15,380 nt of DNA, from NCBI GenBank assembly GCA_030592985.1, contig JAUVIB010000027.1:1-15380 (forward strand). Reading direction: 5' to 3'. The notes beneath the pieces were generated by a model. The model made no database searches, was not told where the DNA came from, and saw only the letters and a list, made by a program, of their open reading frames with translations. The position numbers and the translations under genes are program-made. Source of the DNA: Calditrichaceae bacterium (GTDB lineage: Bacteria > Calditrichota > Calditrichia > Calditrichales > Calditrichaceae). This document shows, piece by piece, positions 1 to 6,406 of the stretch; the stretch's first letter is position 1; every line of letters starts with the position of its first letter.

Positions 1-1789
1 AAAATAGCTCATTTTGCGGATAAATTTTATAACGATTTAAATAATAACCATTATAAAATTGAGCAGAATCTTCTTTACAAATTGCAATATTCTCTGTTTT
101 TTTACTGATATTATTCCAAAGCGTATCCTGGATGGCGATACCCATTTCAAAATAGCAGGAATCGGGATTGCTATCTCCGTCAAACATTGCCTCTATGGAT
201 GTGGCCGTAAAAACAGCAAGATAGGGTTCATCGGCATCATCTAAAAAAGTACCGGCGGTTATAAAAAGCGGAATAGATCGAGAGTTTGTAGAAACAGCCG
301 GACGTTCATCAGACATGGCTTTTTTAATTGAAACACGTGACTGCATCTCCACTTCGGTGCGGGCAGATTGCAATTCCAGAGCAGTCCTGGCCATGTAGTA
401 TTGATCTAATTTATTATCCCAGCCGAGACGGCTTTCAATCATATCTTGTGAGCTGGGCGCTCCGACCAATCTCCAGTCATTTGGATGGGCCTGTCTGTGG
501 ATTTCAAAATGAAATATTAATTTTTTATTATAATTGGTGGAATAGTACAGCCATGATTCATTGCTGGGAAAATCAGGACCCATAGAAATAGCTTTATCGT
601 CGGGAGGTCCATAACGAATATAGACCAGTCCTTTATCATTAAAATGACTGTTTCGATAATAAATTGTTGGAAAAAGGAGAGACCTCTGGATGTCGGGATT
701 ATTGATTTCCAGTCGCGGACCATCGTAACGGAAATACTTCTCAGCATATATTATTCGTTTATAATGTTCTTCTAAACGCAAATTATATTCCGAGCCCGGG
801 AAGGGATTATATTTATTCCAGAAATGACGGTAATAATCCTTAATAGCCTTTAAATTTGGTAAGTGTACCTGAAGGTCGCTATCGGACATTGTATATTTAA
901 TATCATCATATAAAAAAGTTAAATCTTTAAAGTATTTTACATTATTCAAACATTTCCAATATGTTTTTCCCGCAATAGCAGGCTTATGGGTTTCATACAA
1001 TAAACGAACGCGTGATAGATAAACAGGTGTCTTGGAAAAAGGAAGTTTCCGCTTTAATAATTTGCGAAAAATAGAATCAGCTTCAGAAAAACGGTCTGTT
1101 CTGCGGTATTTTTCTCCCAGGAAATAGACGTCGTACATGCTATGCCGGTTCTTTAGCCAGGTGATTTGGTCAGAAATACCGGTAACAGAAGAGTCCGCTA
1201 AATCCGGGTCGCTGTAAATTAGAAAAAAATCATAAAATTTAAAGATATCAGCGGAAGCTTTCCTTGAATCCACATTTATCTTGAGCTGTAATAAACATAA
1301 ATCAATGGCTTCTTCATAATTTTTTTGCAAAAATTTAAGATTTGCATACTCATTGTATACATCTTTATATGCTGAATCGATTTGAATAACGTGTAAAAAA
1401 TGTTTTTTTGATGCTTTCCATATAAGCCATCTGGAAATCGGGTCCTTAAATTTTGCCCTTTCACGGTCGCAAATACCAAGTTGGTAATGAGTAAAAATAT
1501 CATTAGGCGCCAGGTCGAGCGCTTTAATATACCAATCTTTAGCGTCACCATATTCTTTTTTAATAAAGTAAATATATCCCAGACCGGTGTAGGCGTCTGT
1601 TTTATTAGCATTCACTTTAATGGCTTTTTTGAAAATACTTTCAGCTGATTTAAAATTCCCAATATTTAATTCCTGAATAGCCTGTTGAACTAATTCCTGG
1701 TAATTTGATTCTTGCGAGCTGCAGGGGATGTGGAATAAAAAAAGGATCAGAACTAATGGGATAAAACCTGTGAGATTTTTTTGTTTCAT
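1..1789 (-). CDS. TPR / GWxTD-type domain lipoprotein (partial, C-terminus beyond left edge)
   Basis: The frame is open from an ATG at 1789 to the left edge, giving 596 codons with no stop. The N-terminus has a signal peptide: basic residues, a hydrophobic stretch at about residues 9-22, then Cys23. The lipobox (HIPC) is atypical because of Pro at -1, so lipidation is uncertain. Residues ~30-160 look like TPR helices (paired Ala/Tyr/Gly positions such as AYTGLGYIYF). From about residue 320 there is a GWxTD-like domain: an FW..P.P element around Trp324, an Asn/Arg/Glu/Tyr-rich helix ending in YAEKYF, then VYIRYGPPDD with Gly394-Pro-Pro-Asp397, then a W.YY beta element. GWxTD proteins are envelope proteins of unknown function, common in Acidobacteria, Calditrichota and Ignavibacteria. 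The namesake GWxTD motif before the GPPD strand is not visible; HFNDKG stands there. Last gene of a leftward ogt-tonB cluster, 68 nt after the TonB-like stop. Confidence 0.8.
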   Translation of the reverse strand, partial: MKQKNLTGFIPLVLILFLFHIPCSSQESNYQELVQQAIQELNIGNFKSAESIFKKAIKVNANKTDAYTGLGYIYFIKKEYGDAKDWYIKALDLAPNDIFTHYQLGICDRERAKFKDPISRWLIWKASKKHFLHVIQIDSAYKDVYNEYANLKFLQKNYEEAIDLCLLQLKINVDSRKASADIFKFYDFFLIYSDPDLADSSVTGISDQITWLKNRHSMYDVYFLGEKYRRTDRFSEADSIFRKLLKRKLPFSKTPVYLSRVRLLYETHKPAIAGKTYWKCLNNVKYFKDLTFLYDDIKYTMSDSDLQVHLPNLKAIKDYYRHFWNKYNPFPGSEYNLRLEEHYKRIIYAEKYFRYDGPRLEINNPDIQRSLLFPTIYYRNSHFNDKGLVYIRYGPPDDKAISMGPDFPSNESWLYYSTNYNKKLIFHFEIHRQAHPNDWRLVGAPSSQDMIESRLGWDNKLDQYYMARTALELQSARTEVEMQSRVSIKKAMSDERPAVSTNSRSIPLFITAGTFLDDADEPYLAVFTATSIEAMFDGDSNPDSCYFEMGIAIQDTLWNNISKKTENIAICKEDSAQFYNGYYLNRYKIYPQNELF

Positions 1790-1857
1790 AAATATTTCCG
1801 ATGAATGAAAATGATAGATATTATTTATCAATAATAATCATCATTGCAAATGGAACG

Positions 1858-2439
1858 TTAATTATCAAAAGAGTAGGTTTTCATAACCCAGGTTTCTACC
1901 GGTTTTCCGTTTTTAACAGCCGGTTTCCAGCGGGATTTCAAAATGGCGCTGATCACCTGTGTAGAATAAGAAGAGTCCGATAAAGATGTTTCCTCGATTT
2001 TATACTCTTTCACTCTACCGTCTTTCCCGATTTTTAAATAAAGTGTAATATGACCGCTGATCCTGTTTTCCGTATCTTGGGGTACTGTTTCAAAAACCTG
2101 TCTTGCTTCTGAGAAAAATTCTTTTGAGTTAGCGTTATTTATTCCAATCGGGTCGCCTGTCATATCACCTGTATCAATTTCCACTTCATCCAATATTTCC
2201 ACCTCATCAGAAGCAATCGGGATTCTTGGTTTAAGCGGTTGTGGTTTTCTTTTCACCCTTTGAATAGTTCTTGGTATCTCAACCATGGTTAAGGTAGTGA
2301 TTTTTACTACCGGTAACTTTGAGACAAATACATTCGATTTCTCTGAGAAATAAAAAATAAGAATAAAAATAATCAGACTTATAATAAACGCGAGTTCAAG
2401 AACTCTGAAATAGTAATTTTTTAAGAAATCTTTCTCCAT
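1858..2439 (-). CDS. TonB-like energy transducer, short form
   Basis: 193 residues. There is a short cytoplasmic N-terminus, one membrane helix at about residues 13-31, and a short periplasmic linker with basic/Pro residues (RKPQPLKPRIP) followed by an acidic stretch (DEVEILDEVEID). The C-terminal TonB fold occupies about residues 125-193, with the usual strands: ITLYLKIGKDGRVKEYKI, then a helix, then SRWKPAVKNGKPVETWV. In the family this domain contacts outer-membrane TonB-dependent receptors and couples them to ExbB/ExbD. No exbB, exbD or receptor lies in the window, so this may be an accessory or housekeeping TonB-fold protein. The linker is much shorter than in classical TonB. It probably shares a transcript with the ogt-like gene (53 nt upstream) and the GWxTD gene downstream. 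No strong Shine-Dalgarno precedes the ATG. Confidence 0.82.
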   Translation of the reverse strand: MEKDFLKNYYFRVLELAFIISLIIFILIFYFSEKSNVFVSKLPVVKITTLTMVEIPRTIQRVKRKPQPLKPRIPIASDEVEILDEVEIDTGDMTGDPIGINNANSKEFFSEARQVFETVPQDTENRISGHITLYLKIGKDGRVKEYKIEETSLSDSSYSTQVISAILKSRWKPAVKNGKPVETWVMKTYSFDN

Positions 2440-2492
2440 ATTGACAATAAAATTTTTCCCCGGTTTGGTTTCTACAAATTATTTTTTACAGA

Positions 2493-2984
2493 TTATTTGT
2501 GTTTATTCTCAAGATTTAATAGAAATCGTTTGTTATCTAAACCGCCTCCGAAACCTCCGAGAGTGCCGTCATGATAAATTACACGATGGCAGGGGATAAT
2601 AATTGGAATATTATTAGCGTGATTTGCCATCCCGATAGCTCGTACTGCTTTTGGACGACCAATCATCGTTGCAATATCTTTATAGGAAGCCGTCTGCCCA
2701 AAAGGTATTTTTTGAAGGGCATGCCAGACGTCCAATTGAAATGGAGTACCTTTCAAAACTAATTTTAATGTAAATTTTTTCAGCGTACCTTCAAAGTATT
2801 GATACAACTCTTTTTCAATTAGGTTGAAGTAATGATTTTCGCCGGATTCAATAGCAGATCCCAACTTTTTACACAGTGAGTCAATGGAACTCCCGAAATG
2901 GATAAAATGGCAGCCGTCATCATTGGCGCCAATAATAAGATTGCCAAGTGGTGTTTTAATTCTTTTATAAAAAATTGTAATCAT
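2493..2984 (-). CDS. ogt: methylated-DNA--[protein]-cysteine S-methyltransferase
   Basis: 163 residues, the usual length of a stand-alone Ogt/MGMT. The protein transfers the alkyl group from O6-alkylguanine (and O4-alkylthymine) in DNA to its own cysteine, a one-use direct repair reaction in the cytoplasm. The active-site motif PCHRVI has its acceptor at Cys132. The helix-turn-helix and arginine-finger region is GQTASYKDIATMIGRPKAVRA (about residues 96-116), and Asn121 precedes the active-site segment as expected. The C-terminal GTLGGFGGGLDNKRFLL is also typical. No Ada-type regulatory domain is fused. It is the first gene of the leftward cluster and faces the repeat-rich spacer, which must hold its promoter. 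The functional link to the downstream TonB-like and GWxTD genes is not obvious. The symbol could equally be given as mgt or adaB. Confidence 0.93.
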   Translation of the reverse strand: MITIFYKRIKTPLGNLIIGANDDGCHFIHFGSSIDSLCKKLGSAIESGENHYFNLIEKELYQYFEGTLKKFTLKLVLKGTPFQLDVWHALQKIPFGQTASYKDIATMIGRPKAVRAIGMANHANNIPIIIPCHRVIYHDGTLGGFGGGLDNKRFLLNLENKHK

Positions 2985-3143
2985 AATAATTGGGTTACCT
3001 TTTTAGAGTGATGTCCAATTCAAGATATAACGTATATTTATAAAAATCAAAAATTTGTAGAGCAAGGACTATTTAAAGAATTGTAATTTGTATCAAAATT
3101 AACAATAGTTAACAAAGTGACAGAGAAAAATAAGCTCCCTGAG

Positions 3144-3286
3144 CTTGCTGTGCCAGACTCAGTATGGTCGAAGGGGTGATTGTGTTCGGGGAAATGTAAG
3201 CGATTTGAACAATGTTGCCTTATTCCTCATTAATATTAACATGATGACACTGGTTAGTATGGAAATGCTTCGACAGGCTCAGCAAG
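3144..3286. repeat. inverted-repeat element with CTTGCTG...GTCGAAG ends
   Basis: The left side carries CTTGCTG (3144-3150) and GTCGAAG (3167-3173). The right side carries their reverse complements, CTTCGAC (3268-3274) and CAGCAAG (3280-3286). The left arm has about 10 extra bases between the two blocks. The words resemble the widespread dispersed palindrome 'CTGAGCTTGTCGAAG'. It has no credible coding content and lies in the spacer between ogt and the AtuA gene. Confidence 0.55.
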
Positions 3287-3315
3287 CAATAAATAAATTT
3301 CTTGGATTTAAAAGG
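3277..3315. repeat. dispersed repeat, right half of interrupted copy B (inverted relative to 14721-14759)
   Basis: These 39 bases equal the reverse complement of 14721-14759 with two mismatches, by direct reading of both stretches (shared core AATAAATAAATTTCTTG). With 3618-3726 it makes up an interrupted second copy of the element at 14621-14775. A perfect palindrome, AAGGGGGATCCCCCTT, overlaps its end at 3312-3327. Confidence 0.75.
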
Positions 3316-3327
3316 GGGATCCCCCTT

Positions 3328-3610
3328 GCCGTCAGGTTAAGGGTGTAACAATAATACGAAATATGTTAACTGGTGGAATTATATCCAATTTATAACCCTA
3401 TCCCCCGACCCCTTTCCCTAAAATTAGGGCAAGGGGAGCAATGCATATTTACTAAAAAGACAGAAATTATAGTTAATACAAGAATTATTGCTATTATTTA
3501 CAAACTCCCTTCCCTTTATAAGGGAAGGGGCGGGGATGGGTTCTAAAATACTGATAAAGAAACTAAGTAACTTATTGTAAAATATTATGTTAAGTACTTA
3601 TCCTGACGGC
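3328..3610. mobile_element. MITE-like insertion with 14-bp terminal inverted repeats (no transposase)
   Basis: The segment is bounded by GCCGTCAGGTTAAG at 3328-3341 and CTTATCCTGACGGC at 3597-3610, a 14-bp inverted repeat with one mismatch. It separates the two halves of a dispersed repeat that is uninterrupted at 14621-14775, so it looks like an insertion of about 283 bp into that repeat. It contains no open frame of interest. A clear target-site duplication is not visible, so mobility is inferred only from its position and end symmetry. Confidence 0.5.
3394..3542. repeat. G+C-rich inverted repeat pair inside the insertion
   Basis: Left arm 3394-3407 (AACCCTATCCCCCG) pairs with right arm 3531-3542 (CGGGGATGGGTT). 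Each side also forms its own hairpin: CCCTAA-AA-TTAGGG at 3416-3429, and a perfect 10-bp stem CCCTTCCCTT/AAGGGAAGGG at 3507-3516 and 3520-3529. These stand out sharply from the A+T-rich surroundings. No coding sequence is present. Confidence 0.7.
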
Positions 3611-3617
3611 TATACCT

Positions 3618-3726
3618 CTTACCCCCTTTTTTAAGCCTGCCCGGCTCAGACGTGGGGGACATTGCGTTAACTATCTGTATATATATAAGTTAAGTCGTTA
3701 TTAGCTGAGCTAAGGACATAATCAAT
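3618..3726. repeat. dispersed repeat, left half of interrupted copy B (inverted relative to 14621-14710)
   Basis: 3691-3726 matches the reverse complement of 14621-14656 at 33 of 36 positions (core TAAGTCGTTATTAGCTGAG). 3618-3635 matches the reverse complement of the run of A and G at 14692-14709. Between these blocks copy B carries about 20 extra bases around 3636-3655. The terminal word GCTGAGCTAAGGACATAAT (3704-3722) is the shared end of the element and appears again in direct orientation at 14753-14771. Confidence 0.72.
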
Positions 3727-4087
3727 TATCTTGTATCATCACAGAAATTACTATAAAGCCAAATTTATGGATAATTATTAGTGGAAAGAAAAACGCATTA
3801 ATTATTAAAATCTGTAATGGATACATTCTTTTTATTTTACAGATTTTCACCTTATCTCTTCGGGTTGTTTATGGTTTGAATTTTAGAAGACATTTCCATT
3901 GAATTTATACTTTTATAGATTTTGATTTGTTTTATTTTATTAATATCTTAAATGGTAAAAAAAATATGCAATTTAAAGACTGAATGATGTTAGAATAATA
4001 ATACAATTACTTCATAATTAGATGAAATAAACTTCTAACAGAACTTAGTAACTTTAAAAAAAGTGAAATATTGTTAATGGTTTTCAA
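3727..4087. other. A+T-rich leader upstream of the AtuA-type gene, with one perfect inverted repeat
   Basis: This 360-base stretch has no credible gene. It contains one perfect 11-bp inverted repeat, AAAATCTGTAA (3807-3817) and TTACAGATTTT (3837-3847), with a 19-base loop and no following T run, so it is not a standard terminator. It could be a hairpin or an operator-like dyad. No confident promoter or ribosome binding site was identified. Confidence 0.45.
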
Positions 4088-5452
4088 ATGAAAAAATTTA
4101 TTCGTATTGCCAGTGGACAAGGTTATTGGGGCGATCGTTTTGACGCACCAATCGACCAGGTAAAAGAAGGGGATGTTGATTACCTTGTGATGGATTATCT
4201 CGCTGAGGTTACCATGTCCATCATGCAGAAGCAAAAATCGAGAGACCCTAATCTTGGATATGCCAAAGATTTTATTCCACTGATGCGTAAGCTGCTTCCA
4301 CTCCTTGTAGAAAAAAAAGTAAAATTAATTACTAATGCGGGAGGGGTTAATCCGGTTAGCTGCATGATAGCTGTCCGTGCCATTGCCGAAGAGATGGGCT
4401 ACACAGGGTTAAAAATTGCCGCAGTTTATGGTGATGATATTCTCGAGCATTTGGATTCCATAATAGCATCCGGACATGAGCTTAAAAATATGGAGACAGG
4501 GGAATCCTTATCCCGGATTCGCGATCAGATTCAGAGTGCGAATGTTTATCTCGGAGCAGAACCGGTTGTTCAAGCGTTGCAAGAAGGAGCACAAATTATT
4601 GTAACCGGACGGGTTACTGATACAGGGATTAGTTTAGCGCCTATGATCTATGAATTTGACTGGAAATCGGATGACTGGGATAAGCTGGCGGCGGGAGTTA
4701 TCGGCGGCCATATTAATGAATGCGGCGCCCAGGCGAGCGGAGGTAATTTCCTTGCGGGTTGGAAAGAAGTGCCCAATATGGAACGTATTGGTTTTCCTAT
4801 TGTTGAAGCTTATCCTGATGGCCACCTTGTGGTAACTAAACACGAGTCACTTGGTGGGCTTGTAAACGAGCTTACTATTAAGGAGCAGCTTGTGTATGAG
4901 CTGGGCAATCCCAGAGAATATATTACACCTGATGTTGTAGCTGATTTCACCTCTATTCATTTGAAACAGGAGGAGGAAAATCGTGTAAAAGTATACGGAA
5001 TCAAAGGTTTTCCTTTTACCGAGTTTTATAAAGTCTCTATCTCCTTTTTTGATGGATATACCTGTATCGGGCAATTGACTTATGCCTGGCCGGACGCTTT
5101 GGAAAAATCTCAAAAGGCCGATTATATCGTTCGTAAAAGAATTGAACACCTTGGATTGAATTTTGACGAAGTCCATACGGAATATATCGGCTACAATGCC
5201 TGCCATGGAGTGACCGCTCCTGCGATTAATGAACCTAACGAGGTGGTTTTTCAGATTGGGGTTAAAGGTAAAAATCGCCAGGATATGAATGTATTTTCCA
5301 GAGAGGTAGTTCCCTTGGTTTTAACAGGTCCGCCAACGGTTACCGGATTTGGCGGCGGTAGACCAAAAGTACGTGATATTGTCGCTTATTGGCCGGCTTT
5401 ATTGAAAAAGGAAGTTATACAGTATAAAGTTCTAACTATTGGTGTAGCATAA
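4088..5452 (+). CDS. AtuA family protein, N-terminal domain protein (DUF1446)
   Basis: 454 residues. The start is supported by the family-type opening IRIASGQGYWGDR (residues 5-17) and by TNAGGVNP near residue 82. GRVTDTGISLAP (about 175) and the C-terminal GPPTVTGFGGGRPKVRDIVAYWP also match the AtuA/DUF1446 family. In Pseudomonas, AtuA belongs to acyclic terpene (citronellol/geraniol) utilisation, but its biochemical step is not established. Here there are no terpene-pathway acyl-CoA genes around it, so substrate assignment is open. Longer family members (about 590 residues) carry a C-terminal domain that here is a separate gene at 5835-6167. No good Shine-Dalgarno precedes the ATG, unlike most plus-strand genes in the window. 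No signal peptide, so cytoplasmic. Confidence 0.85.
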   Translation: MKKFIRIASGQGYWGDRFDAPIDQVKEGDVDYLVMDYLAEVTMSIMQKQKSRDPNLGYAKDFIPLMRKLLPLLVEKKVKLITNAGGVNPVSCMIAVRAIAEEMGYTGLKIAAVYGDDILEHLDSIIASGHELKNMETGESLSRIRDQIQSANVYLGAEPVVQALQEGAQIIVTGRVTDTGISLAPMIYEFDWKSDDWDKLAAGVIGGHINECGAQASGGNFLAGWKEVPNMERIGFPIVEAYPDGHLVVTKHESLGGLVNELTIKEQLVYELGNPREYITPDVVADFTSIHLKQEEENRVKVYGIKGFPFTEFYKVSISFFDGYTCIGQLTYAWPDALEKSQKADYIVRKRIEHLGLNFDEVHTEYIGYNACHGVTAPAINEPNEVVFQIGVKGKNRQDMNVFSREVVPLVLTGPPTVTGFGGGRPKVRDIVAYWPALLKKEVIQYKVLTIGVA

Positions 5453-5530
5453 ATAATTTTGTTTAATATAGAACATGATCGGCAGATTGATTGACGTTCT
5501 TTTATTTGATATAAACTGTTCTTTTACTCA

Positions 5531-5704
5531 CACGAAGCTCACGAAGTACACGAAGATTTTTTAAAGGTTTTTTGGTATAGAGGAGCCTTTGTCGTATTAT
5601 TTATTGTAAAGCAGAAGTTGTCATAAAATACAGCAGACATGTTTCTTGCTGAGTAAAATTTTAATTAATTATTATTATTTTTCGTGATCTTCGTGTATTT
5701 CGTG
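5531..5704. repeat. CACGAAG-type inverted repeat with 9-bp internal period
   Basis: CACGAAG occurs three times at exact 9-base steps (5531, 5540, 5549). The opposite arm holds the reverse words TTCGTG at 5681, CTTCGTG at 5689 and TTTCGTG at 5698, also at 9-base steps. The arms are complementary over about 18 bases around 5540-5557 and 5687-5704. The element fills the 382-base gap between the two AtuA-family genes. Similar CACGAAG-rich repeats are common in spacers of many environmental bacteria. No other gene or terminator is evident in 5453-5834. Confidence 0.75.
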
Positions 5705-5834
5705 GTTAATAATACACTTGAGGTGCAGAGAGAGTAAATGAGATTTTACAAAAACTTGGAATTCCCAAACTATTAAATAAATGTTAATATACAATCTCAT
5801 AAACAGGGAAAATAAGAGAAGGATATAATCAAAA

Positions 5835-6167
5835 GTGAAAATTCAACTTGTAAAAATTGCCCATGCCCGTTCCGGAGATAAAGGCGATACGGCTAATGTG
5901 GGGATCATTGCTCTAAAACCGGAATATTATGAGGTGATCAAGGAGCAGGTTACGGGCGAAAGAGTAAAAGAACATTATGGTGAGATGGTAAAAGGAGGTA
6001 TTGAGCGTTTTGAAATGCCTAACATTGGAGCTTTAAACTTTCTTCTCCATAACGCATTGGGCGGCGGCGGAACGGAAACACTAAAACATGATGCCCAGGG
6101 AAAGACCTTTAGTACATCCTTGCTGCGTATGGAAATTGAGGTTCCGGATGACCTGCTGAAAGGGTAA
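5835..6167 (+). CDS. AtuA-related protein (C-terminal ferredoxin-fold-like domain as separate gene)
   Basis: 110 residues starting at GTG. The start is chosen because the family begins near the diagnostic IAHARSGDKGDTANVGI (residues 8-24), and an AGAAGGA Shine-Dalgarno-like stretch lies at 5817-5823, about 11 nt before the GTG, a little far. The rest (NIGALNFLLHNALGGGGTETLKHDAQGKT) matches the domain that ends longer AtuA-type proteins. The split arrangement is known in other bacteria, normally with the two genes adjacent. Here a repeat separates them, so the second gene may need its own promoter. It presumably assembles with the 4088-5452 product; function and substrate are unknown. Confidence 0.82.
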   Translation: MKIQLVKIAHARSGDKGDTANVGIIALKPEYYEVIKEQVTGERVKEHYGEMVKGGIERFEMPNIGALNFLLHNALGGGGTETLKHDAQGKTFSTSLLRMEIEVPDDLLKG

Positions 6168-6178
6168 ATCCTGCTTAA

Positions 6179-6403
6179 TGGAAATTTGATACATTTAAAT
6201 GTTTGTTTATCCCTTGGGCTATGCCCGAGGCAGGAATATGTGCATTAAAGAAAGAATTAGGTTTAATAATAATAGAAGTTTTAGTTAAAACAAACTCATA
6301 AAAGGTAATAACGTTTGACTGTTTGTTTAATAAAAGCAACCGGTTAAAAACAAATACCGCATTGCGGATGAAGGATGCGAAGATAGAGTTTAAGGTGGTG
6401 TAA
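6179..6403 (+). pseudogene. C-terminal remnant resembling a type III Mod-type DNA methyltransferase
   Basis: In the frame ending at the TAA 6401-6403, the last 33 codons read ...VITFDCLFNKSNRLKTNT... and end ALRMKDAKIEFKVV. This resembles from memory the tail of many site-specific adenine methyltransferases (LKTN...MKDAGIEFK-hydrophobic). An in-frame TAA lies at 6299-6301. The codons before it (including ICALKKELGL) may also belong. No catalytic motif (DPPY-like or SAM-binding) remains, so the piece is nonfunctional. The stop sits 3 nt before the ATG of the ATPase gene, and AAGGTGGT in its last codons (6392-6399) serves as that gene's Shine-Dalgarno, as in a coupled operon. Identification is moderate because the fragment is short. 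Confidence 0.5.
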
Positions 6404-6406
6404 AAA

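Noticed and set aside
59..747. Several 60-90-codon frames, both strands, near the left edge
   Set aside because: All lie inside the long minus-strand frame open from 1789 to the edge and are shadows of it.
3145..3348. 67-codon plus-strand frame
   Set aside because: It is built from the dispersed inverted repeats of the spacer and resembles no protein.
5531..5704. Possible CRISPR array from the repeated CACGAAG word
   Set aside because: Repeats are 7 bases at 9-base steps with no spacers of normal size, and the two arms are inverted; no cas gene is near.
4088..6167. Split AtuA protein as a frameshifted pseudogene
   Set aside because: Both parts have complete domain ends and starts, and two-gene versions are known; the 382-base gap is an insertion between genes, not a break inside one.
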